From NCBI GenBank assembly GCA_946886325.1, contig CAMPIK010000237.1, positions 1 to 5,080 on the forward strand: a stretch of 5,080 nt of DNA, written 5' to 3'. How positions within the stretch are numbered: position 1 is the stretch's first letter; the number at the start of each line of letters is the position of its first letter. This document shows, one piece after another, positions 1-4,989 of the stretch. Position numbers and translations under genes: made by a program. Below the pieces are notes generated by a model that saw only the letters and a program-made list of their open reading frames with translations, was not told where the DNA came from and did no database searches. Source of the stretch: an uncultured Shinella sp. Lineage in GTDB: Bacteria; Pseudomonadota; Alphaproteobacteria; Rhizobiales; Rhizobiaceae.

Positions 1-375
1 GTCAAGGGCGACATCCACGACATCGGCAAGAACCTCGTGGCGATGATGCTCGAGGGGGCCGGCTTCGAGGTGTTCGACCTCGGGATCAACACCGACGCCG
101 ACAAGTTCATGGCGGCCCTGGAGGAGCACAAGCCGGACATCCTCGGGATGTCGGCGCTGCTCACCACCACGATGCCGTACATGAAGGTCGTGGTCGCGGA
201 GCTGGTCAAGCGCGGGATCCGCGACGACTACATCGTGATGGTCGGCGGCGCGCCGCTGAACGAGGAATTCGGCAAGGCCGTCGGTGCCGATGCCTACTGC
301 CGCGACGCGGCTGTCGCCGTCGAGACTGCCAAGGAATATATGAAGCGCAAGCACAACATGCTTGCCGGCCAGTGA
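1..375 (+). CDS. Corrinoid (cobalamin-binding) methyltransferase protein, C-terminal part
   Basis: Partial gene: the frame is open from base 1 and ends at TGA 373-375, giving 124 residues; the N-terminal helical cap domain lies outside the window. The visible part is a B12-binding Rossmann-like domain. It opens with the diagnostic DxHxxG motif (GDIHDIGKN, D4/H6/G9), whose histidine is the lower axial ligand of cobalt in this family. It continues with the S-A-L-L-T-T-T-M segment (about residues 51-58) and a V-G-G-A-P strand-loop (about 81-85), both lining the corrin nucleotide tail in relatives. Such proteins (MtbC/MttC/MtgC type) carry the methyl group between a substrate-specific methyltransferase and a second methyltransferase. 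Here the second partner is probably the gene starting at 4990. The substrate-specific partner should lie upstream, so the methyl donor cannot be read from this window. The family call is firm; the subfamily and substrate are inference. Confidence 0.92.
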   Translation, partial: VKGDIHDIGKNLVAMMLEGAGFEVFDLGINTDADKFMAALEEHKPDILGMSALLTTTMPYMKVVVAELVKRGIRDDYIVMVGGAPLNEEFGKAVGADAYCRDAAVAVETAKEYMKRKHNMLAGQ

Positions 376-383
376 TGAAGTCT

Positions 384-413
384 GCGGCGCCGCGCCTCTT
401 GCGTCGGCGCCGC
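384..413. terminator. GC hairpin between convergent genes, possible terminator
   Basis: A perfect 9-bp inverted repeat (GCGGCGCCG at 384-392, CGGCGCCGC at 405-413) encloses a 12-nt loop. It sits just after the corrinoid gene stop (375) and 13 nt beyond the stop of the opposing lipoprotein gene (427), so it could end transcription from both sides. Neither side has a clear T-run; only a loose ATTTATT follows at 425-431 on the plus strand. Intrinsic termination is therefore plausible but unproven, and it could instead be an RNA-stabilising hairpin. Confidence 0.4.
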
Positions 414-426
414 TGAATAACGAGAT

Positions 427-585
427 TTATTCCGCGGCGTCCGCCACGTTGTTGCCGGCGTCCTGCGTGGCGTCAACAGCATTGGCGGTGTCCGCACCCA
501 CGCCGCGGATGGTGTTGCCGCAGGCGCTCAAGGCGAGCAGCGCGGCAAAGACGAAGCTGATCTTGGTCAAGTTTTTCGCAGTCAT
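427..585 (-). CDS. Entericidin A/B-family small lipoprotein
   Basis: Encodes 52 residues, typical of the entericidin family (about 40-50 residues). A positively charged N-terminus (MTAKNLTK) leads into a hydrophobic stretch and a lipobox L19-S20-A21-C22, predicting signal peptidase II cleavage and a lipid-modified Cys22. The mature part begins CGNTIRGVGAD and carries the small, N/D/A-rich, amphipathic tail usual for entericidins. Residue 2 after the lipidated Cys is Gly, not Asp, which by the enterobacterial rule favours the outer membrane. The start is supported by AGAGGGA at 594-600 (minus strand), 8 nt before ATG. In E. coli, EcnA/EcnB form an antidote/toxin pair linked to stationary phase; alphaproteobacterial single-copy members are mostly uncharacterised, so a toxic role should not be assumed. 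It is the only minus-strand gene here and probably unrelated to the methyl-transfer genes around it. Confidence 0.85.
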   Translation of the reverse strand: MTAKNLTKISFVFAALLALSACGNTIRGVGADTANAVDATQDAGNNVADAAE

Positions 586-600
586 GGTCGGAGTCCCTCT

Positions 601-1242
601 GTGACGGATATGGTTGACGCAGAACTTCAGATCGGAAGTCCGATCACAGAACGCGCGAGCGCGGAAAAAGTTCGTGTCATCGCCTGCGGCGCGATCGCGC
701 GCGAGGTTCTGGCCGTCACAAGGGCCAACGGGCTCGATCATGTCGACCTGCACTGTCTTCCCGCGATCTGGCATGCCTATCCGGACCGGATCGCGCCGGG
801 CGTGCGGACGGCCGTGGAAGAGGCCCGCAGCGAAGGGTTTTCACGCGTCTTCGTCGGCTATGCCGATTGCGGCACCGGCGGGCTGCTCGACCGCGTCTGC
901 GAGGAGCTCGGCGTCGAACGCATCGCCGGCCCGCACTGTTATTCCTTCTTTGCCGGCAACGAGGCCTTTTCCCGGTGGGACGACGACGTCACGGCCTTCT
1001 TCCTGACCGATTTCCTCGCCCGCCAGTTCGAGGCCTTCGTCATCGAGCCGCTCGGCCTCGACCGGCACCCGGAACTCATGCCCATGTATTTCGGCAACTA
1101 CACCAAGCTCGTCTATCTCTCCCAGCTGGAAGACGAGGCGCTGCAGGCCAAGGCGCGGCAGTCGGCCGACTATCTGGGACTTGCCTATGAGTACCGTTTC
1201 ACCGGATATGGCGACCTCGCGCCGGCGCTCGCGCGCCTGTGA
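601..1242 (+). CDS. DUF1638 domain-containing protein
   Basis: Encodes 213 residues, matching DUF1638 over nearly its whole length. Recognisable family blocks are V-I-A-C29-G-A-I-A-R near residues 26-34, L-H51-C52-L-P-A (50-55), Y87-A-D89-C90-G-T-G-G (87-94), G-P-H112-C113-Y (110-114) and the F-F-L-T-D-F-L-A-R-Q-F helix (133-143). Repeated Cys and His at conserved blocks suggest metal or cofactor binding, which is inference. No function is established to my knowledge, but the family recurs beside corrinoid methyltransferase genes, as here beside the corrinoid protein. The GTG at 601 is chosen because GGAG at 590-593 lies 7 nt upstream; the only other possible start before the domain is ATG 610, with a poorer site. 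The first ~22 residues are a non-conserved leader. The start is only 15 bp from the divergent lipoprotein start, so its promoter must lie inside that gene or further upstream. Confidence 0.85.
   Translation: MTDMVDAELQIGSPITERASAEKVRVIACGAIAREVLAVTRANGLDHVDLHCLPAIWHAYPDRIAPGVRTAVEEARSEGFSRVFVGYADCGTGGLLDRVCEELGVERIAGPHCYSFFAGNEAFSRWDDDVTAFFLTDFLARQFEAFVIEPLGLDRHPELMPMYFGNYTKLVYLSQLEDEALQAKARQSADYLGLAYEYRFTGYGDLAPALARL
650..674 (-). promoter_or_regulatory. Possible EcfG-type (general stress response) promoter for the lipoprotein
   Basis: On the minus strand CGAAC (674-670) and CGTT (653-650) are separated by exactly 16 nt. The alphaproteobacterial EcfG/RpoE2 consensus is GGAAC-N16/17-CGTT, so the match is 8 of 9 with the first base of the -35 box off. 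It points towards the lipoprotein start at 585, leaving a 5' leader of roughly 55-60 nt. It lies inside the first codons of the opposing DUF1638 gene, where coding constraint could produce it by chance. Entericidin genes are known stationary-phase/stress genes in enterobacteria, which fits but does not prove it. Confidence 0.3.
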
Positions 1243-1365
1243 ACCCCACTGATAAGAATCCGTTATCCTTCCCGGATAGATTGGCCTCGGTCGAACTCTC
1301 GCCTTAACGGCTTGCTAGGCCTGCCTCATCGATAGTGTCGGTGGAGGCCAGTTCAGGGGCGGAGC

Positions 1366-2010
1366 GTGACGGATCATATTTTCGACGAGGACGAGAGCAA
1401 GGCGAAGACGGCAAAGGACCATCCGCAGCAACTGTCGGACCTCCTGCGCAACCTCGCCCTTCACACCGGCGCCCGCATCTCGATCCGCGAGATCGCCAAT
1501 GCCTTGGCCGACCGGTCCTTCGGGGCCTTTCTCGTCATCTTCGCCATACCCAATCTCGTGCCGCTGCCGCCAGGCGCAACGCTGATCGTCGGCCTGCCGC
1601 TGATCTTCATCGCCTGGCAGATGACCTTCGGCGGACGCTCGCGCATCTGGCTTCCCGAACGGGTGGCCAACTACAGTTTCGAGCGCTCCACCTTCTCGGC
1701 CATCGTCACGCGCATCACCCCCTGGCTGAAGCGGGCCGAGACGCTGGTCAGGCCGCGCTACTGGTTCATCGGCAACCGGACGGTCGAGCGGCTGCTCGGC
1801 CTCTTCGCGCTGATCGTCGCGATCGTCTGCGCCCTTCCGATCCCGCTCGGCAACTGGCTGCCGGCCTTTGCGCTCGCCGTCATCGGTTTCGCCCACACGG
1901 AACGCGACGGCCTCGGCCTTGGCATCGGCATCGCGATCGGCGTTATCTCGGTCGCCGTTGCCGGTTTCGTGGTCCTGACCGCCGGCGCCCTCCTGTTCCT
2001 CGTCTTCTGA
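1366..2010 (+). CDS. ExoD-family inner-membrane protein
   Basis: Encodes 214 residues, near the family's usual ~200. A soluble N-terminus (1-45, with a charged D/E/K-rich start) is followed by the ExoD signature: F-G-A-F-L-V-I-F-A-I-P-N-L-V-P-L-P-P-G-A (52-71), G-L-P-L-I-F-I-A-W-Q-M (76-86) and W-L-P (95-97). Hydrophobic segments are at about 52-66, 70-88, 143-160, 163-177 and 186-213, the last with a GIGIAIG glycine-zipper pattern. The family is named after Sinorhizobium meliloti ExoD, where mutation affects exopolysaccharide production, alkali sensitivity and nodule invasion; the biochemical role is unknown. The start is GTG 1366, with AGGGG at 1355-1359 placed 6 nt upstream. The gene is separated from the DUF1638 gene by 123 nt and from the next gene by 6 nt, so it probably forms a two-gene unit with the formyltransferase. 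No obvious tie to the methyl-transfer genes. Confidence 0.85.
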   Translation: MTDHIFDEDESKAKTAKDHPQQLSDLLRNLALHTGARISIREIANALADRSFGAFLVIFAIPNLVPLPPGATLIVGLPLIFIAWQMTFGGRSRIWLPERVANYSFERSTFSAIVTRITPWLKRAETLVRPRYWFIGNRTVERLLGLFALIVAIVCALPIPLGNWLPAFALAVIGFAHTERDGLGLGIGIAIGVISVAVAGFVVLTAGALLFLVF

Positions 2011-2016
2011 GCCCTC

Positions 2017-2802
2017 ATGCCCGAGATCGCGATCCCTGCCACTCCGCTCGTCCTCGTGCTGACGCAGGGCGGTCCGAATCCCGAGATTCTGATCAACGCG
2101 CTGAAGCGCCAGTTTCCCAACATTGTTGTGGTCGTCGAGCAGCCGGAAGCCAAATCGCTGTTCATCCGCCGGCGCGCCCGCAAGCTCGGCTGGGTGCAGG
2201 CGCTCGGGCAACTGGCGACGATGGTCGTTTCCAAATATGGCAAGCGCTTCACCGCACGGCGCTTCGATGAGATCGTCCGCCAATACGGTGCCAACCCCAC
2301 TGTAGATCCGAACCTTCGCCGCATCGCGATCGCCTCGGCCAACACGGCCGAATTCGCAGCACTCGTCGATGAACTGCGCCCGACCGTCGTCTTCACCGTC
2401 AGTTGCCGCATGCTGAAGCGCGAGACGCTTGCCGCTATCCCCTGCCCCGTCATCAACTTCCATGCCGGCATCAATCCGCAATATCGCGGCCTGCAGGGCG
2501 GCTACTGGTCGCGCATCATGAAGGACGAGGCAAATTTCGGCGCGACGGTCCATCTGGTCGATGCGGGCGTCGATACCGGCGAGGTGCTGCATCAGGTCCG
2601 CCTGACGCCCTCGCCTGCCGATACGATGCACACCTATCCGCTGCTCCAGACCGCCGGGGGCACCGGCATCGCGGTCGCCGCCGTCGGGGATGCGATTGCC
2701 GGAAAACTGGCGCCGAAACGCGTCGAAGGTCCGTCGCGGCAGTGGTATCATCCGCCGATCTGGACATGGCTCTGGCATGGCCTGACGCGCGGCATCTGGT
2801 AA
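2017..2802 (+). CDS. Formyltransferase-fold protein of unknown acceptor
   Basis: Encodes 261 residues containing a formyl_transferase N-terminal domain (the PurN/Fmt/ArnA fold), with the catalytic region at about 120-195. The family's active-site triad is visible: N147 and H149 in I-N-F-H-A-G-I-N-P-Q-Y-R-G, and D186 in V-D-A-G-V-D-T-G, corresponding to Asn-His-Asp of PurN. Relatives use 10-formyltetrahydrofolate to formylate an amine. The N-terminus carries L-V-L-V-L-T-Q-G-G-P (11-20), a short strand and loop at the usual start of the fold, then a basic insert at about 50-82 that PurN lacks. The C-terminus is short and Trp-rich (W243, W249, W251, W253, W261), with no Fmt-type C-terminal domain. 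It is therefore neither a typical PurN nor Fmt; sugar-amine formylation is one option, given the ExoD neighbour. The start at ATG 2017 lies 6 nt after the ExoD stop without a clear ribosome site, suggesting translational coupling. Confidence 0.8.
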   Translation: MPEIAIPATPLVLVLTQGGPNPEILINALKRQFPNIVVVVEQPEAKSLFIRRRARKLGWVQALGQLATMVVSKYGKRFTARRFDEIVRQYGANPTVDPNLRRIAIASANTAEFAALVDELRPTVVFTVSCRMLKRETLAAIPCPVINFHAGINPQYRGLQGGYWSRIMKDEANFGATVHLVDAGVDTGEVLHQVRLTPSPADTMHTYPLLQTAGGTGIAVAAVGDAIAGKLAPKRVEGPSRQWYHPPIWTWLWHGLTRGIW

Positions 2803-2911
2803 TCCCCCGATTGCGAAATTGCGCGCGTCGTTTTTGAGCGAGGCGCGGTCGTGGCGAGTGCAGCCCGCGCCTTGGACTGCAAGCATTGTCGGCGCGAGGA
2901 GAATACGCGAC

Positions 2912-3214
2912 ATGGCAGACCGTATCATCGTTTTCTGGCGGGACATTCCCGCCCAGGTCATCATCAAGCAGGGGCGGAAGACCGCCAAGCGCGAGCTGTC
3001 GCTGCGCTTCACCGAGGCGATCGACATGTGCGCCATGCGCACGGGCGCGGCCGAGACGGACGATTACCTCGCCGAATGGCGCAAGGCCGATCCGGTGCCG
3101 GTCTCCGACGATCTCGAGGCGGAGGCCGACAGGGCCGCAGCCGAATTCGAGGCCGCCTACGACCGGGAACGGCTCGTCGCCCTCGTCAAGGCCGGGGGCC
3201 GCGACAATGGCTGA
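2912..3214 (+). CDS. Small 'virulence factor' family protein (PF13769-like)
   Basis: Encodes 100 residues. The body W9-R-D-I-P-A-Q-V-I and R22-K-T-A-K-R-E-L, then F33-T-E-A-I-D-M-C40-A-M-R, fits the small family that databases label 'virulence factor'; I assign it by recalled similarity. The second half (about 60-92) is an acidic, alanine-rich helix with coiled-coil character. There is no signal peptide or membrane segment, so it should be cytoplasmic. ATG 2912 is chosen over an upstream TTG (2819) because GAGGAG at 2896-2901 lies 10 nt before it and homology begins there. It overlaps the MetV-like gene by 8 nt, so the two are translationally coupled. The name is misleading: the context points to folate one-carbon chemistry, perhaps as a subunit or assembly factor for MetV/MetF. 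That role is inference; no biochemical function is known to me. Confidence 0.8.
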   Translation: MADRIIVFWRDIPAQVIIKQGRKTAKRELSLRFTEAIDMCAMRTGAAETDDYLAEWRKADPVPVSDDLEAEADRAAAEFEAAYDRERLVALVKAGGRDNG

Positions 3215-3794
3215 CGCCGCCCCGAAACCCGGCAATGCCGCGCCGGGCGCAAAAGCGAAGACCGGGGCGTTCACGCCCGCCGGCGTCTCGCCCAACCGCC
3301 GCGCCCGCCACAAATACACCGTCCGGCTCTGGGCGGTGCGCAATTCGCGCTTCCTCGAATGGTTCTACCACCGCTTCGCCGACGTGTTCCTGCTGCTGCA
3401 CCCCGTCTGGAAGCTCTTCGGCTACCAGCGCGTCGAGCGGCCGATCACCTTCGTCGAGCGCCATGTGAAGGGGTTCCTCTTCGACTGTCGCATGTGCGGC
3501 CAGTGTGCGCTGTCGTCGACCGGCATGTCCTGCCCGATGAACTGTCCCAAGCAGCTTCGCAACGGACCGTGCGGCGGCGTGCGCGCCAACGGCAATTGCG
3601 AGGTCGAGCCGGACATGCCCTGCGTCTGGGTCCAGGCCTGGAAGGGCTCGCAGAACATGGCGAAGGGAAATGCCATCATGAACGTGCAGAAGCCGGTCAA
3701 CCAGTCGCTTCGGGAAACCTCGTCCTGGCTGCGCGTCACCGCCGAAGCCGCCGCCGCCAAGGAAGCCGCTGCCGCAGCCGGAAAGGACGCCTGA
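3207..3794 (+). CDS. metV: MetV-like zinc/iron-sulfur partner of MTHFR (MTHFR C-terminal domain family)
   Basis: Encodes 195 residues of the MTHFR C-terminal-domain family (PF12225), related to MetV of acetogens, which forms a complex with MetF. Eight cysteines define the core: C94, C97, C100, C109, C113, C122, C131, C139, in C-M-x-C-G-Q-C, C-P-M-N-C-P-K, N-G-P-C-G-G and G-N-C-E-V blocks. This pattern implies Fe-S and/or zinc binding. Before it, residues 30-90 are Arg- and aromatic-rich, with a short hydrophobic patch (F-A-D-V-F-L-L-L, 57-64) that may contact a partner or the membrane surface. The tail (173-195) is Ala/Lys-rich and low-complexity. The start ATG 3207 lies inside the upstream gene, just after a G-rich stretch at 3194-3198; an 8-nt overlap and a 3-nt gap to metF mean one operon. 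MetV may pass electrons between the MetF flavin and an unknown partner. The family is firm; cofactor content is inferred. Confidence 0.88.
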   Translation: MADAAPKPGNAAPGAKAKTGAFTPAGVSPNRRARHKYTVRLWAVRNSRFLEWFYHRFADVFLLLHPVWKLFGYQRVERPITFVERHVKGFLFDCRMCGQCALSSTGMSCPMNCPKQLRNGPCGGVRANGNCEVEPDMPCVWVQAWKGSQNMAKGNAIMNVQKPVNQSLRETSSWLRVTAEAAAAKEAAAAAGKDA

Positions 3795-3797
3795 GCG

Positions 3798-4892
3798 ATG
3801 GCGCATATCGACGAAAATCCGCTTGGCATCCACCTGCCGCTCGATCCCCTGCCCGGCCATTCCTCGCTCGGCCGGCTGGAGCGCGTGCTCCGGCGCGGTG
3901 AATTCGCCGTCACCGCCGAGCTCAATCCGCCAGATAGCGCCGACCCGCAGGACGTCTCCGACCGCGCCGCGATCTTCGAGGGCTGGGTGGATGGCATCAA
4001 CGCGGTCGATGCGTCCGGCGCCAACTGCCACATGTCCTCGGTCGGCATCTGCGCGCTTCTGACCCGCATGGGCTATGCGCCGATCATGCAGATCGCCTGC
4101 CGCGACAAGAACCGCATCGCCATCCAGGGCGACGTGCTGGGGGCCGCCGCCATGGGCGTCGCCAACATCATGTGCCTGACCGGCGACGGCGTGCAGGCCG
4201 GCGACCAGCCGGGCGCAAAACCCGTCTTCGACCTCGACTGCATGTCGCTGCTCGAGACGGTGCGCATCATGCGCGACAATTCCAAGTTCCTGTCCGGCCG
4301 CAAGCTGACGACGCCGCCAAAGGTCTTTCTCGGCGCCGCGATCAACCCCTTCGCGCCGCCCTACGATTTCAGGCCCTTCCGCCTCGCCAAGAAGATCGAG
4401 GCCGGCGCGCAGTTCGTGCAGAGCCAGTATTGCTTCGACGTGCCGATGTTCCGCGAATACATGAAGAAGGTGCGCGACCTCGGCCTCGACGAAAAATGCT
4501 ACATCCTCGTCGGCGTCGGCCCGATGGCGTCGGCCAAGACGGCAAAATGGATCCGGTCGAACGTGCCGGGCATTCACATCCCGGATGCGATCATCAAGCG
4601 GCTCGAAGGCGCCGAGGACCAGAAGAAGGAAGGCAAGCAGCTCTGCATCGACATCATCAACGAGGTGAAGGAGATCGAGGGCGTCTCCGGCGTGCATGTC
4701 ATGGCCTACCGCCAGGAGGAATATGTCGCCGAGATCGTGCATGAATCCGGCGTGCTGAAGGGCCGGCGCCCGTGGAAGCGCGAGGCCAATCCGGTCGACG
4801 AACTGGTCGCCGAGCGCATCGGCCAGACCCGCGACGGCGTCGAGCAGAACCAGCAGGAAATGGCCGAGATCGCCGCCCATCAGCCGCATTGA
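3798..4892 (+). CDS. metF: Methylenetetrahydrofolate reductase (MetF-like), probably oxidising methyl-THF
   Basis: Encodes 364 residues of the flavin-dependent MTHFR TIM barrel, interconverting 5-methyl- and 5,10-methylene-tetrahydrofolate. Matching key residues: E41 (V-T-A-E-L-N-P-P) to the catalytic Glu28 of E. coli MetF, D130 (L-T-G-D-G) to Asp120, and Q210 (Q-Y-C-F-D) to Gln183, all folate-contacting. C101-R-D-K-N-R (101-106) lies in the flavin-binding strand region. Against E. coli (296 residues) it is longer, with a ~40-residue, Glu/Gln-rich C-terminal tail after about residue 323. The start ATG 3798 is supported by AAAGGA at 3782-3787, inside the end of metV. With a MetV partner, corrinoid protein and methyl-THF methyltransferase nearby, the oxidative direction in C1 catabolism is likely, rather than the methionine-synthesis role of a stand-alone MetF. 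Direction and electron acceptor are inference. Confidence 0.9.
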   Translation: MAHIDENPLGIHLPLDPLPGHSSLGRLERVLRRGEFAVTAELNPPDSADPQDVSDRAAIFEGWVDGINAVDASGANCHMSSVGICALLTRMGYAPIMQIACRDKNRIAIQGDVLGAAAMGVANIMCLTGDGVQAGDQPGAKPVFDLDCMSLLETVRIMRDNSKFLSGRKLTTPPKVFLGAAINPFAPPYDFRPFRLAKKIEAGAQFVQSQYCFDVPMFREYMKKVRDLGLDEKCYILVGVGPMASAKTAKWIRSNVPGIHIPDAIIKRLEGAEDQKKEGKQLCIDIINEVKEIEGVSGVHVMAYRQEEYVAEIVHESGVLKGRRPWKREANPVDELVAERIGQTRDGVEQNQQEMAEIAAHQPH

Positions 4893-4932
4893 TCGCCCGC
4901 AGACAAGTTTGCGCAGAACTTTATCTGGAATT

Positions 4933-4960
4933 TTGCATTGTCACATCCGCGCGATAGGCT
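4933..4960 (+). promoter_or_regulatory. Possible promoter before the methyltransferase gene
   Basis: The 97-nt gap after metF is visibly richer in A/T than its surroundings. TTGCAT (4933-4938) and TAGGCT (4955-4960) are spaced 16 nt apart and resemble a weak housekeeping -35/-10 pair. A small inverted repeat, AAGTT-N7-AACTT (4905-4921), lies just upstream and could be an operator. These are short, imperfect matches. They would allow the downstream methyltransferase to be transcribed separately from metV/metF. Confidence 0.3.
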
Positions 4961-4989
4961 GAGGCCGGCGCACCCCAGAGAGGATACCC

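Noticed and set aside
689..700. 12-bp palindrome GCGCGATCGCGC inside DUF1638
   Set aside because: It encodes the conserved Gly-Ala-Ile-Ala-Arg segment, so protein coding plus GC bias explains it.
427..774. Lipoprotein frame extended upstream to 774 (115 residues)
   Set aside because: The extra N-terminus would bury the signal peptide and lipobox; the ATG at 585 has its own Shine-Dalgarno sequence and gives a normal-length entericidin.
1251..1278. Overlapping short inverted repeats GATAA/TTATC and TATCC/GGATA
   Set aside because: Arms of only 5 bp and not close to the next start; too weak to call a riboswitch, attenuator or operator.
2866..2896. CGCGCC/GGCGCG repeat touching the ribosome site of the 'virulence factor' gene
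   Set aside because: Six-bp arms with a 19-nt loop are common by chance at this GC content; not enough to claim translational control.
2819..2911. N-terminal extension of the 'virulence factor' protein from a TTG at 2819
   Set aside because: ATG 2912 has a strong GAGGAG site at correct spacing and homology begins there; the extension has no family similarity.
1315..3042. Long minus-strand open frame opposite ExoD and the formyltransferase
   Set aside because: It mirrors two recognisable plus-strand genes, is rich in R/D/G with no recognisable motif, and crosses their intergenic gaps. Long antisense frames are expected in GC-rich DNA with G/C at third positions.
3186..4889. Long minus-strand open frame opposite metV and metF
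   Set aside because: Low-complexity His/Asp/Gly/Ala composition with no domain; it is the shadow of two clear plus-strand genes.
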